64,000 nucleotides of DNA, from NCBI RefSeq assembly GCF_028471905.1, contig NZ_CP116902.1, forward strand, positions 1,586,501 to 1,650,500. The letters are read 5' to 3'. The notes beneath the pieces were generated by a model that saw nothing but the letters and a program-made list of their open reading frames with translations, was not told where the DNA came from and ran no database searches. This document shows, one piece after another, positions 42,243-50,482 of this stretch; positions within the stretch are counted from its first letter, which is position 1, and each line of letters begins with the position of its first letter. The stretch is from Aneurinibacillus uraniidurans (GTDB lineage Bacteria > Bacillota > Bacilli > Aneurinibacillales > Aneurinibacillaceae). The position numbers and the translations under genes are program-made.

Positions 42243-42395
42243 CTTGACAGAGGTAAGACCACTGCCCGTTTGGGTGGTGGGGGTGTTTGGCATGGATTAA
42301 AAATGTGCGCTCAAGCTAAACTATGGGAAACTATGAAATGATATGAGGCTTATTTAACATATTTCTCACACAAAGTAGAAGTAGAATGAAATTCA

Positions 42396-43070
42396 TTGAA
42401 ATACTTTGTGTTTGGAGATGAGAAGGTGTTGGGTACTGAACGTGATAATGCGGGAGAGACTACAGTAAAGTTGTCCGTAAAACTTACGACAAAACTAGAC
42501 CATTTTGTTGTAGTAAATGTTGACTTGAAAGGTGATATTGTCAGCGAATCAGTACGAGAGACTAGGAATATGGGGAAAGCAGAATTAATTGTTTTTAATG
42601 AAGACTGGATTTCCGGTTCGATGCTTGATTATCTCTCATATTGTCTCAATAAAAGTGATCCGGAGCACTTTGGTGCTTTAAATTGTTTGCAACAAACATT
42701 ATCTTGGATGGATACAAACCAGCTAAGATTAAAAGGAAAAATAGCATATTTGCATCATTTTGAGATTTTTACAACGTATAGGGGAGTGGGATTCGCTAGG
42801 CCGTATATTTGGTTGTTGCTTCAAAAGTTAAAAAAGGAACTTGAAATAGATGGAGTTATACTTATAGCTTATCCCTTTAAAAGTGAGGGACCTAATGAGG
42901 TGGAGTTTCGAAGACAAAAACGTATATTGGAAAAGCTATATTTAAAATCAGGCTTCACCATATTAAATAAAGGCGGAGGGAAGCTTTATTCTAAGACCGG
43001 TGTAGAGCTTGAGCATCTATTTTGTGATATGAAGCATAAAACATTTTCAGAATTTATAGCATCTAGGTAA
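42396..43070 (+). CDS. GNAT-like acetyltransferase-fold protein
   Basis: The 224-residue frame has a GNAT-like C-terminal half: AYLHHFEIFTTYRGVGFARPYIWLLLQKL resembles the acetyl-CoA loop (R-x-x-GxG/A), and LYLKSGFTIL resembles the closing strand. The N-terminal 100 residues are not assigned. The substrate is unknown. The TTG at 42396 lacks a ribosome site. A GTG at 42426 has GGAG eight bases upstream and is a good alternative start. Confidence 0.55.
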   Translation: MKYFVFGDEKVLGTERDNAGETTVKLSVKLTTKLDHFVVVNVDLKGDIVSESVRETRNMGKAELIVFNEDWISGSMLDYLSYCLNKSDPEHFGALNCLQQTLSWMDTNQLRLKGKIAYLHHFEIFTTYRGVGFARPYIWLLLQKLKKELEIDGVILIAYPFKSEGPNEVEFRRQKRILEKLYLKSGFTILNKGGGKLYSKTGVELEHLFCDMKHKTFSEFIASR

Positions 43071-43129
43071 CTAATCTCCTACTGCTTGTCTGTACATTTT
43101 ACTTTCATACTACGGACGCTTAGACACTT

Positions 43130-43207
43130 GTGAGTGCTGGTTCCACTCTGGTAGCTGGCGTGACGGCCATTGCGCTGCATTGGAGACAGAAGAAAGCCAA
43201 GAAATAA
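43130..43207 (+). pseudogene. C-terminal remnant of a small membrane (holin-like) protein
   Basis: GTG-AGT... encodes VSAGSTLVAGVTAIALHWRQKKAKK, a hydrophobic helix with a basic tail as in small phage holins, immediately before a strong terminator. No start with a ribosome site is present. The assignment as a holin relic is tentative. Confidence 0.3.
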
Positions 43208-43211
43208 GACA

Positions 43212-43250
43212 ACCCCACTGCCCGTTCGGGCGGTGGGGATTTTTGTTTTT
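43212..43250 (+). terminator. Strong terminator
   Basis: CCCCACTGCCCG and CGGGCGGTGGGG form a stem followed by ATTTTTGTTTTTT. A close relative (CCACTGCCCG/GGTGGTGG) lies at about 42260-42290, just past the IS relic. Confidence 0.85.
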
Positions 43251-43323
43251 TAAGGTTATTGGAAATAAAAAGCAACCTTTATTCTTTACTTCCCGTCTAA
43301 CTATTTTGGAAAGGAGAGGAAAA

Positions 43324-43917
43324 ATGAAGGAATTTTTAATAGGTTTGGTATGCGGTGTTGTTTTATCGGCATCTGCAGTATACGCAAAGGATACAATGAA
43401 ATTTGTCCAAGCATCGGTATCTTCTACTACAGTAATGATTAATGATGAGTATAAAAAAATGGATAGTAATTACGAGGTATTAAGTTATAAAGATCATCTG
43501 TATGTGCCGGTGCGCTTTATTACGGAGAATACAAGTATGTCCGTACAATATGATGGAAAGAAGAATGCTATTTCTCTTTTCGAGGCTCCTTTTTATCCGA
43601 ATGCAACATTTAAGGATATCGTAAAAGGTGAAGCCGAAAAGATTGTTTTTGATGTGTATGGCGGTCCTGAGGTAATCACAGATAAGAAACTAGTTGCTGA
43701 TCATTTAAAAAGATGGGAGGAATTCAAATACACACGAGTGAAAGAGCCTGACTATGCGCATATGAGAAGGGAAGATCTACGTATTTTAATAGGGGGAAGT
43801 ACTATACATCTTTATGATAAAAATAATAATGAAATCGCAAATATGCATCTTGTAGAAGAGGAGCTTATGCGTATTAATAACAATTACTATAGGTTGGATA
43901 AATCGGCGCTTAATTGA
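43324..43917 (+). CDS. Secreted protein with copper amine oxidase N-terminal-like domain (197 aa)
   Basis: GGAAAGGAGAGG precedes the ATG at 43324; the longer upstream frame runs through a terminator and is rejected. A signal peptide (MKEFLIGLVCGVVLSASAVYA) is followed by one domain of the copper-amine-oxidase-N type (SSTTVMINDEYKKMDSNYEVLSYKDHLYVPVRFITENTSMSVQYDGKKNAISLFE). The C-terminal region (about 85-197) is unassigned. It is the third protein in this window to use this surface module. Confidence 0.72.
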   Translation: MKEFLIGLVCGVVLSASAVYAKDTMKFVQASVSSTTVMINDEYKKMDSNYEVLSYKDHLYVPVRFITENTSMSVQYDGKKNAISLFEAPFYPNATFKDIVKGEAEKIVFDVYGGPEVITDKKLVADHLKRWEEFKYTRVKEPDYAHMRREDLRILIGGSTIHLYDKNNNEIANMHLVEEELMRINNNYYRLDKSALN

Positions 43918-44325
43918 TATACATAAATCTTCTTCTCATATACTTCTTGTCTTTTCAGCATGTATAAAATGTATTTAATTTTTTATCCAAACCATTATTC
44001 GTATAGTTGTTCGAAAGAAGATGGTTAAGATGGGAATCGGTTGAAAGTTGATGAAAATGGTCGGGTCCCAATTCTACGTCTATTCAATAGGAAGAAGCCC
44101 GACGCTGACCGAACTTTTTGTATACCTAATATGATGCTTTCCTGATAGCATAGAGATCAGGAAAGAAAAGAGAATAATACAAAAGAAAACGATATTGTTT
44201 ATTATCAAAACCGAGTCCTCCTCGATTTTTTGTAAGATTGTTTCCGAATAATACATGACCTGTTCTCTTGTATAGAAAAAGGACATTATTTGAAGCAAAC
44301 AATGTCCTAAGATGATGTGTCATTA
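43918..44325. other. Intergenic stretch without a confident gene
   Basis: It contains a hairpin-like segment at about 44096-44121 (GCCCGACGCTGACCGAACTTTTTG) that resembles the terminator at 45900. A minus-strand frame at 44080-44298 (72 codons, one hydrophobic segment) begins with TTG and has no convincing ribosome site. Neither is called as a gene. Confidence 0.4.
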
Positions 44326-44793
44326 TTATTTGGTACTGAGTTTTTTAAGCGCTTTAATGGTTTCGGCATGAGCTCCTTCGTGGTATAAACTCAGAGTAAG
44401 AATTTCGCCAACTGTATTCATCGCTAAGCCGGGAAACGTAAAAGGGGTAGTAAGGGTCTCGGTTAACCGGTTTTCTAGTTTTTCTTTAATTCGGACTGGT
44501 TGTTCTTGTAAGAGCTCGATGATCTCGGATAACGTCGGCGGTTGAATTGTCCAATCAGCTGGCTTGGTTCCTAATCCGAATAATTCTCTAAATCCATCCG
44601 GGATTAGCTTCGGCTCGTCAATAAAATGAAAAGCGAATTGTTCCTGAATCAAGTAAATGTGGCCGAGATTCCAGCGAATGTTGTTATTGAATCCTTCTGG
44701 TATGATATCTGCTTGTTCTTCCGTTACTTCTTGTGCGATGCGTAAGGTAACATTCCGTGCAAAATTCAAATGGTTAAATAAAAAGTTTTCCAT
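44326..44793 (-). CDS. DinB-superfamily protein
   Basis: The 155 residues form a four-helix DinB/YfiT-like fold. The metal-binding histidines are in WNLGHIYLIQ and in the C-terminal LYHEGAHAETIKAL. Members are metal-dependent thiol transferases or unknown stress proteins. GAGGTGAG precedes the ATG at 44793; an in-frame start three codons earlier is not supported. Confidence 0.8.
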   Translation of the reverse strand: MENFLFNHLNFARNVTLRIAQEVTEEQADIIPEGFNNNIRWNLGHIYLIQEQFAFHFIDEPKLIPDGFRELFGLGTKPADWTIQPPTLSEIIELLQEQPVRIKEKLENRLTETLTTPFTFPGLAMNTVGEILTLSLYHEGAHAETIKALKKLSTK

Positions 44794-44910
44794 TCTTCTC
44801 ACCTCAGAATTGGATTAAGGATAGTATCTATCATTATTGTAAACGAGATGGCTTTACACAGCTATAATTACCGGGTAAATCAAGGGCTCTTTCCTCGGTA
44901 CAAGCTCATA

Positions 44911-44946
44911 AAAAAGACAGCAGAAAAAGATAACCGCTGCCGTCGA
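44911..44946 (-). terminator. Terminator of the lipoprotein gene
   Basis: On the minus strand GGCAGC and GCTGTC pair around an AT-rich loop, followed by TTTTTT. It starts ten bases past the stop. Confidence 0.55.
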
Positions 44947-44955
44947 TTAATATGC

Positions 44956-45501
44956 TTACTTTGCAGAGTGTTTGCTAATTTCATTAATGAGGAAAGCACC
45001 TTTAGGATCTTTTACTAAAACAAAATTTTCATCGATACCAGAAGTCCCAATCGAACGATTTTCCTTTTTACTGTGATAGGTGATGACAGCTTTTCCTTCT
45101 ACCAGGTATTGATCTTTTTGCTGTGAGATGAACTTTGCTTCAATTGAATCTACACTTGCTTTTACTTGATTTTCCTTAAATGCTTTTTGCTTTGTCTCTT
45201 CATTTTTTTGAATCGATTTTGCAAATGATGGTGTTACATATTTTTCAGGTGCTTTGTAAGCAGACGGATCAGTGTAATCGATACTTCCTTGTGCCTTCAG
45301 GTATTGTTTGACTGCCTCAGTAGCTGCTTGTTTTTCACTCTCGGGAGTGCTGGAATCTTTTGATGGATTTGATGCTTGATTTTGTAGTTGTTCCTTTTGA
45401 GGTGTAGACTTTGATGAGTCAGAAGCCTTTTCTCCACAACCGGCAACTAGTGAGCTAAGCAGTAGCAGGGCGATGGAGGAAGTAAGTATACTTTTTTTCA
45501 C
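44956..45501 (-). CDS. Hypothetical lipoprotein (181 aa)
   Basis: Lipoprotein signal with lipobox VAGC, then a long Ser/Gln/Lys linker (about 23-60) and a compact domain (65-180) with the pattern of an NTF2/SnoaL-like or DUF4878-type fold (AVKQYLKAQGSIDYTDPSAYKAPEKYV... VEGKAVITYHSKKENRSIGTSGIDENFVLVKDPKGAFLINEI). The fold is an inference. GTG start with GAGGAGA upstream. Confidence 0.65.
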   Translation of the reverse strand: MKKSILTSSIALLLLSSLVAGCGEKASDSSKSTPQKEQLQNQASNPSKDSSTPESEKQAATEAVKQYLKAQGSIDYTDPSAYKAPEKYVTPSFAKSIQKNEETKQKAFKENQVKASVDSIEAKFISQQKDQYLVEGKAVITYHSKKENRSIGTSGIDENFVLVKDPKGAFLINEISKHSAK

Positions 45502-45699
45502 AATAATCTCTCCTCATTATGTTTATTTGACATAGTAATAATCTTAATGTTTTTATCAAAAAAATAAATGGATAAGTTTGCCGGGAATAAAGAACCTTAG
45601 ATAGCTGGAGAGGTTAGATATAGTTCTTTCTTGACTTTATTATAGAGAGGGATAAATAACTAGTAATAGCACATCCTATCCGAACGGAGGTGGATAGTA

Positions 45700-45843
45700 A
45701 TGTGGATACTATTGGGGATCATAGCTGCGATTATTTTGTGGAAGTTATTTAAACTGACGGTTATGGGCTTATTTTTACTCCTTGTTATTGGTGTAATCTT
45801 AGGAGCGATACCGATGTTCCGAAAAAGAACGAAGAATCGATAA
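45700..45843 (+). CDS. Small two-helix membrane protein (47 aa)
   Basis: CGGAGGTGG precedes the ATG. The product is MWILLGIIAAIILWKLFKLTVMGLFLLLVIGVILGAIPMFRKRTKNR: two hydrophobic helices and a basic tail. It is the last gene of the intervening element, 120 bp from its right junction. Function unknown. Confidence 0.55.
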   Translation: MWILLGIIAAIILWKLFKLTVMGLFLLLVIGVILGAIPMFRKRTKNR

Positions 45844-45864
45844 GTAAAGATAAAACAATGATTT

Positions 45865-45926
45865 GGGGGCTAATACAGCTCCCTTTTATTTTGTCCTGGA
45901 AAGTTCGGCGCTAACCGGACTTTTTG
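45865..45926 (+). terminator. Two consecutive terminator hairpins at the right end of the element
   Basis: GGGGGCT/AGCTCCC followed by TTTTATTTT (45865-45900) and AAAGTTCGG/CCGGACTTTTTG (45900-45926). Both read on the plus strand and close the small membrane gene. Together they would prevent antisense reading into the sleL 5' half. Confidence 0.6.
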
Positions 45927-46828
45927 TTTTCTAGAAAATCAAGAATGCTTATAATACAGTGTGGTCCTCCGCTCCATCCCCATTCATATGTCATGATCAC
46001 CACAAAATCGACGATTCGCCCATGTGCTGCATAATCATGTGCCCCGTGCCATGCTCCGGTTTTAATATCAAACGACTTCGGTGCAAGGGCAGTTGAAATC
46101 AACAGTCCATGATCATGCATCACCTGCGTCATACGTGTAAGAAACGCATTGTACAACTGACGTTGCTGCGGATAAATGCGCTCAAAATCAACATTCACAG
46201 CACGATACCCTTTCTCCTGAGCGATCGCTAGTACGTTGGTGAATAGCTTATCCTGCAGCTCTTTGCTCGTTAAAATCGCGCTTGCTGTGTCTGGATTGAA
46301 GTTCCCTCCCTCAAAATTTGTAATAACCATCATCGGAGCAATCTTATTGGCGGTTGCCTCCTTGATAGCAGGCTCATCATTTATTGGAACAAGTGAAGCA
46401 TCTGGCTGTACGTGATAGCTAAATACGGATAAATACGTAAGGTCTGGCCCTACACTACGGACGATAGGGATATCGCGGTCTGCACCGTGTGGCTCGATGT
46501 ACCCGTTTGTTTCTACAACCCCGAATTGTTTTGTTGCCGCAGGAATAAGCAAAACTTGCCCAATTGTTAACACATAAGGTGCTGGTAGTGGGTTCAAAGT
46601 AAGGATTGCTTCTACCGTTGTACCGAAGCGGTGGGCAATCGTATACAGGGAATCCCCTGGTTTTACAACATAGCGGCGTACCGCAGTCGGAATGACGAGC
46701 GCTTGCCCGACAATAAGACGGTTCGGGGTTTTCCATTTGTTAACGGTAGCGATTTCTTCCGCGTCTACACCATACTTTTGGCCAATCGACCATAGTGAGT
46801 CCCCCGGCTTTACGACATAAATATCCAC
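45911..46828 (-). CDS. sleL: 5' half of split sleL/yaaH: LysM-LysM-GH18 N-terminal part
   Basis: The start is GTG at 46828 with GAGGAGGA seven bases upstream; the longer frame to 47023 has no ribosome site. Two LysM domains (residues 2-46 and 50-96, YVVKPGDSLW... and YVVKPGDSLY...) lead into a GH18 domain with the catalytic-site segment RAVNVDFERI. Homology ends at ...YEWGWSGGP (45963), after which 17 codons of element sequence run to a stop at 45911. Joined to 33145-32731 it forms a 426-residue enzyme, the length of SleL/YaaH, which degrades cortex fragments in germination. Confidence 0.88.
   Translation of the reverse strand: MDIYVVKPGDSLWSIGQKYGVDAEEIATVNKWKTPNRLIVGQALVIPTAVRRYVVKPGDSLYTIAHRFGTTVEAILTLNPLPAPYVLTIGQVLLIPAATKQFGVVETNGYIEPHGADRDIPIVRSVGPDLTYLSVFSYHVQPDASLVPINDEPAIKEATANKIAPMMVITNFEGGNFNPDTASAILTSKELQDKLFTNVLAIAQEKGYRAVNVDFERIYPQQRQLYNAFLTRMTQVMHDHGLLISTALAPKSFDIKTGAWHGAHDYAAHGRIVDFVVIMTYEWGWSGGPHCIISILDFLENKKSG
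45963..45970. other. Right junction of the intervening element (core direct repeat)
   Basis: GGTCCTCC, identical to 33146-33153 and in the same sleL reading phase (GGA GGA CC on the minus strand). Confidence 0.8.
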
Positions 46829-47016
46829 AAAGCATTCCTCCTCTATAAGAATCAGGATAGTGTATTCAACAGACGCCCATTCGGAAACAGCACAGAAAAT
46901 TAATGAGGAATACAAAAATATAAGGCGGGAGAAAAAAATGTGTAAATAATAAAGCATCTGGGTAAATACTAAGCATATTACGATACACACTACACAGAAT
47001 GAAGGAGGCATTACAC

Positions 47017-47277
47017 ATGTCATTTTTATGGTCTTTAATTGTAGGCGGTATAATTGGGTGGGCAGCAGGAGCTATGCTTGGTCGCGATGTTCCGGGTGGA
47101 GTTATCGGAAACATTATTGCCGGTTTTATTGGAGCGTGGATTGGTACGGCGCTGCTCGGTAGATGGGGCCCGGTAATTGGCGGGTTTGCGATTATTCCAG
47201 CTATTATCGGGGCAGTTGTACTCGTGCTTATCGTAAGTATGATTATGCGCAGCATGGGACGCAGTCGCCAATCTTGA
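47017..47277 (+). CDS. GlsB/YeaQ/YmgE-family membrane protein
   Basis: The 86 residues contain three glycine-rich hydrophobic segments (LWSLIVGGIIGWAAGAMLGRDVPGGVIGNIIAGFIGAWIGTALLG...), the hallmark of the transglycosylase-associated (GlsB) family linked to envelope stress. AAGGAGG lies nine bases before the ATG at 47017. An earlier ATG (46999) would overlap that site. Divergent from sleL. A terminator follows. Confidence 0.85.
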   Translation: MSFLWSLIVGGIIGWAAGAMLGRDVPGGVIGNIIAGFIGAWIGTALLGRWGPVIGGFAIIPAIIGAVVLVLIVSMIMRSMGRSRQS

Positions 47278-47295
47278 ATGAGCATACTAGCATAG

Positions 47296-47341
47296 CACAA
47301 GGAGCTGTTCCATTATGATGTAGGACAGCTCCTTGTTTTTG
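47296..47341. terminator. Terminator between convergent genes
   Basis: CAAGGAGCTGT and ACAGCTCCTTG form a perfect 11-bp stem followed by TTTTTG. Confidence 0.85.
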
Positions 47342-47345
47342 TGTT

Positions 47346-48299
47346 TTATTGTTTCGCTTTTGTCTGCATATAATGATACATACCTTTGGCATTCATATCG
47401 ATATCGAACTCAAATGCTTCTAGAATTGGATCATCTGCTGTGACACCGAGAGCAGCCAGTTCTTCATGGAAGTACGCACGTAGCGCTGCAATCATCTCTT
47501 CGAGTGTTCCGCCGTCGCGATACGTTTGCTGGGCTACGCGTGCGTACCCTTCTGTGCGGCGAAGGTTATCGGCAATGACCTGCTGTGCGTTACTGTGCCG
47601 ACCGTAGTGCGTTAAATAAATGTGCTCCAGATCAAGTTCTGCAAATCGGCGCAAGGTTGCACTCATAGCATCTGGATCGAACTGGGTTGGCGATGAAGTT
47701 GGGGCATAAAACTCCACGCCTTTGGCATCCGCGAAGCGTGGGAATGTGATGCCGATTGCATCTCCGCTGAAAATTCCCCGGCTTGCCGCATCATAGACTG
47801 CATAATGATGATATGCATGACCTGGACTATCATAAAACACGAGCGTTCGGTTTCCCCCAATCGGCAGCTCCATGCCATCGTCAGCAACGAGAATCCGCTC
47901 CTCAGCAATGGGCAGAATCGGTGCAAATAGCCGGTCAAATGAGTCACCGTACACCGCGCGAGCACCTGCAATTAATTTCGTTGGATCAACCATATGGCGC
48001 ACACCGCGTGGATGGACGATTAGCTTCGCATTTGGGAGTTTTTCCAGCAGAAGCCCAGCTCCTCCAGCATGGTCAAGGTGAATATGAGTGACGATGACAT
48101 ACGAGATGTCTTCGGGTGAGACATGGAGTTGTTCGAGAGTGTCAAGCACACGCGGTACAGATACGCTAGCTCCCATCTCGACAATCGTTTTCTTTTCAGC
48201 ATGAATGAAATAGCCAGCTGAGCGACCGTTCAGTTCGCGGTCAACAAGTTCAATCTGGAAAATATCGTGACCAAGGTCTACAATAGGAGTGGCAGTCAC
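47346..48299 (-). CDS. Metallo-beta-lactamase-fold hydrolase
   Basis: The metal-binding motif THIHLDHAGGAG (HxHxDH) is near residue 72, and DSPGHAYHHYAVYD and IFSGDAIGI complete the site. A C-terminal extension of about 80 helical residues is present. The substrate is unknown; glyoxalase II-like, quorum-quenching or general hydrolase roles are possible. GTG at 48299 with GAGGG six bases upstream is preferred over the ATG at 48305, which the site abuts. Confidence 0.82.
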   Translation of the reverse strand: MTATPIVDLGHDIFQIELVDRELNGRSAGYFIHAEKKTIVEMGASVSVPRVLDTLEQLHVSPEDISYVIVTHIHLDHAGGAGLLLEKLPNAKLIVHPRGVRHMVDPTKLIAGARAVYGDSFDRLFAPILPIAEERILVADDGMELPIGGNRTLVFYDSPGHAYHHYAVYDAASRGIFSGDAIGITFPRFADAKGVEFYAPTSSPTQFDPDAMSATLRRFAELDLEHIYLTHYGRHSNAQQVIADNLRRTEGYARVAQQTYRDGGTLEEMIAALRAYFHEELAALGVTADDPILEAFEFDIDMNAKGMYHYMQTKAKQ

Positions 48300-48385
48300 A
48301 AACATCCCTCGCTTTTTGAAGTAGTATAAAGAATTGCGAATTTTAAGAAATCGTTTTCATTATATCATACATAAGGAGTTAATAG

Positions 48386-49519
48386 ATGAGTAAAGTGGAA
48401 ATTATTGCGACCTCAACATTCGGTTTAGAAGCGGTGGTCGCCCGTGAAGTAAAAAATCTCGGCTATGAAAACGCAACGGTTGAGAATGGAAAAGTTACGT
48501 TTACTGCGGACAAGCTGGCGATTTGCCGCGCGAATCTCTGGCTGCGTACCGCTGAGCGCATTCGCCTTAAAATTGGCGAGTTCAAGGCGGTTACATTTGA
48601 TGAGCTGTTTGAGAAAACAAAAGCGCTCCCGTGGGCAGAATGGCTACCGGTGGATGCCGAGTTCCCCGTTGAAGGAAAATCAGTCAAGTCAACATTGTTC
48701 AGTGTTTCGGACTGTCAGGCCATCGTGAAGAAAGCGGTTGTGGAAAGCATGAAAAAAAGCTACAACCGTCAGTGGTTCGATGAGACTGGCCCGCTGTTCA
48801 AAATCGAAGTCGCACTTCATAAGGACATTGCGACACTGACAATCGATACGTCCGGTGTGGCGCTGCACAAACGGGGCTACCGTCGCTTGATTAGCGAAGC
48901 ACCGCTAAAGGAAACGATGGCGGCAGCGATGATCCAGCTATCGTATTGGAACCCGGATCGTCCCCTGCATGATCCATTCTGCGGCTCAGGGACGATTCCG
49001 ATTGAAGCGGCACTCATCGGTCGTAACATTGCGCCGGGGATGAACCGCGAGTTTGCATCGGAGCAATGGCCATCGATTCCGAAAAAGCTGTGGCAGGAAG
49101 CGCGGCGGGAAACGCATGATCTTGCGAACTATGACCGCCCGCTTGAAATTACAGGCTCGGATCTGAACGGAGAAATTATTGAAGTGGCACGTGAGAATGC
49201 GGAAGAGGCGATGGTGGATGATGCGGTGCGATTTAAGCGTCTGCCGCTCGGCTCGTATCAGACTGATGCCAAATACGGCTGCATCATCACGAATCCACCA
49301 TACGGGGAGCGGATCGGTCAGGAGAAAGAAGTGGCTCAGCTGTATAAAACGATGGGCAAAGTATTCAAAAGTCTCGATACGTGGTCGTTATACGCGATTA
49401 CATCGCATCCAGAGTTTGAAGCATTGTTTGGGAAGAAAGCAGACCGGAATCGGAAGCTGTATAACGGGAACTTGAAGACGTACTACTATCAGTATTACGG
49501 ACCAAGACCGCCCCGTTAG
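48386..49519 (+). CDS. rlmL: THUMP-domain 23S rRNA guanine-N2 methyltransferase (YpsC/RlmL type)
   Basis: The 377 residues contain a THUMP domain (about 45-155) and a Rossmann methyltransferase domain (160-375) with DPFCGSGTIPIEAAL for AdoMet binding and the TNPPYGERIG catalytic motif. The length and order match B. subtilis YpsC. It methylates 23S rRNA. AAGGAG precedes the ATG. A terminator follows. Confidence 0.92.
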   Translation: MSKVEIIATSTFGLEAVVAREVKNLGYENATVENGKVTFTADKLAICRANLWLRTAERIRLKIGEFKAVTFDELFEKTKALPWAEWLPVDAEFPVEGKSVKSTLFSVSDCQAIVKKAVVESMKKSYNRQWFDETGPLFKIEVALHKDIATLTIDTSGVALHKRGYRRLISEAPLKETMAAAMIQLSYWNPDRPLHDPFCGSGTIPIEAALIGRNIAPGMNREFASEQWPSIPKKLWQEARRETHDLANYDRPLEITGSDLNGEIIEVARENAEEAMVDDAVRFKRLPLGSYQTDAKYGCIITNPPYGERIGQEKEVAQLYKTMGKVFKSLDTWSLYAITSHPEFEALFGKKADRNRKLYNGNLKTYYYQYYGPRPPR

Positions 49520-49525
49520 AAGTAT

Positions 49526-49566
49526 AAAAGGCTGTACCCCTGTATTAGGAGTGCAGCCTTTTTTTC
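49526..49566 (+). terminator. Rho-independent terminator after rlmL
   Basis: AAAAGGCTGTACCCC and GGAGTGCAGCCTTTTTTT form a stem with mismatches and a T7 tail. Confidence 0.75.
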
Positions 49567-49802
49567 ATGGAAGATAATGATCGATGAGGTCAGGATGTTT
49601 TACGTTAAACCGTAATGAGTTGACGCCCATTGCTACCATGCGTACATACTTGCTTTTCTCTGGAAGCCCCAGTCTTCTCCTCCAAAAGATAAGCCGGGAA
49701 GGAAGGGTATCCGAATTCGATAACATCTCCGCACGTTTTGCACACCTTGTTCCCCGCGTTTGTTTGTACGTTCTGTTCAGCATGACATAATGGACATTTC
49801 AT
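49565..49802 (-). pseudogene. Small zinc-ribbon protein gene, possibly frameshifted
   Basis: From the ATG at 49802 (GGAGG upstream) the product begins MKCPLCHAEQNVQTNAGNKVCKTCGDVIEFGYPSFPAYLLEE, with a CxxC...CxxC zinc ribbon. It then continues with unlikely sequence to a stop at 49605. In an overlapping frame the sequence ...GLPEKSKYVRMVAMGVNSLRFNVKHPDLIDHYLP reads like a natural C-terminus ending at 49565. A one-base slip near 49680 would join them to about 78 residues. The short frame (49605-49802) may still be the true gene. Confidence 0.45.
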
Positions 49803-50108
49803 TTTTATACACAACCTCCGTTTAGTCGTATGATTTGATAATCGGAATTACGCTTCCTATTATCACACTTCCGTGAAGAGAATTTTGTCAAACGATAGTA
49901 GTGTATTTAGGGAAAGCGCCTTCTATTTTTGTCGATTGTGACAAAGTTGTGAACAAAAAATCAAATGATCTCCTATGCTACGAGATGTGTGCTAGCTGAG
50001 CTCACATATTCGCCTTATTTTTGGTTGCAGTACATGGAGAATATAGATTCTTGTTTTTATTCTGAAATGGGAAAGTGTACAATGGAAATAACAAGAGGAG
50101 ATGATTAT
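49803..50108. other. 306-bp intergenic stretch
   Basis: AT-rich, divergent promoter region. An open frame continuing upstream of the next gene's GTG has no ribosome site. No repeat or RNA element was recognised. Confidence 0.4.
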
Positions 50109-50420
50109 GTGAACGAACAACTGCAGAAGCCATTCCGGCAAGTGCTGCAGCAGTGGCAGCGAAACCAGCAGGCTCATATTTTAGAGGGGGCGGAAGACGA
50201 GGCGACGCTTCTTGAGCATCATTTTTATAAGTTTATTGAAGCATTTAGCGCATGGTTTAAGACAATTGATAGGCCAGCTAGCTTAGAAGAAGCGCTTGCG
50301 CTGCCCGATGTTCAGGAGATTGCCCGGGAATTACCTGCGCCGCTCTACATTCCGTTCGAGAATGAACTCGATCTTTTGGTGGACGGGATTGAGCAGGAAA
50401 ATGATGAGAAATATGACTGA
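50109..50420 (+). CDS. Hypothetical protein (103 aa)
   Basis: GTG at 50109 with AAGAGGAG eight bases upstream is the chosen start; the frame extends to 49965 without support. The product is acidic and helical (NEQLQKPFRQVLQQWQRNQQAHILEGAEDEATLLEHHFYKFIEAFSAWFKTIDRPASLEEALALPDVQEI...). No family is recognised. It lies 62 bp before the GGDEF-EAL gene in the same direction. Confidence 0.6.
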   Translation: MNEQLQKPFRQVLQQWQRNQQAHILEGAEDEATLLEHHFYKFIEAFSAWFKTIDRPASLEEALALPDVQEIARELPAPLYIPFENELDLLVDGIEQENDEKYD

Positions 50421-50482
50421 AGCATCATAAATGAAAATATCCAGTATATTCCTGTGTATCTAACTTTGTATGAGGTGCAAGT

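Larger units (their letters stand above)
33146..45962. mobile_element. 12,817-bp skin-like intervening element in sleL/yaaH
   Basis: The element is bounded by 8-bp direct repeats GGTCCTCC at 33146-33153 and 45963-45970, inside a longer imperfect match (ATGGAG, one mismatch, GGAGGACC, one mismatch, C on the minus strand). It splits a spore cortex-lytic enzyme gene. It is visibly more AT-rich than its surroundings. It carries a 489-residue serine recombinase 1.1 kb from its left end, cold-shock and CarD-like genes, signal peptidase genes, lipoproteins, a YopX relic, an IS3-type relic and many small genes. No phage structural genes are present. The layout matches the sigK skin and similar elements excised in the mother cell. 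Confidence 0.85.

Noticed and set aside
42396-42425. TTG at 42396 as the firm start of the GNAT-like gene
   Set aside because: No ribosome site precedes it; kept as the outer limit, with GTG 42426 as the better-supported alternative.
43180-43323. N-terminal extension of the stalk-domain protein
   Set aside because: The extension translates through a strong terminator and lacks a ribosome site; the ATG at 43324 has GGAAAGGAGAGG and begins a signal peptide.
44080-44323. Two overlapping minus-strand frames (72 and 65 codons)
   Set aside because: Weak start codons, no ribosome site and no recognisable family; the region is left as intergenic.
33146-45962. Complete prophage
   Set aside because: No capsid, tail, terminase, portal or lysis genes; only YopX and holin-like relics point to phage ancestry.
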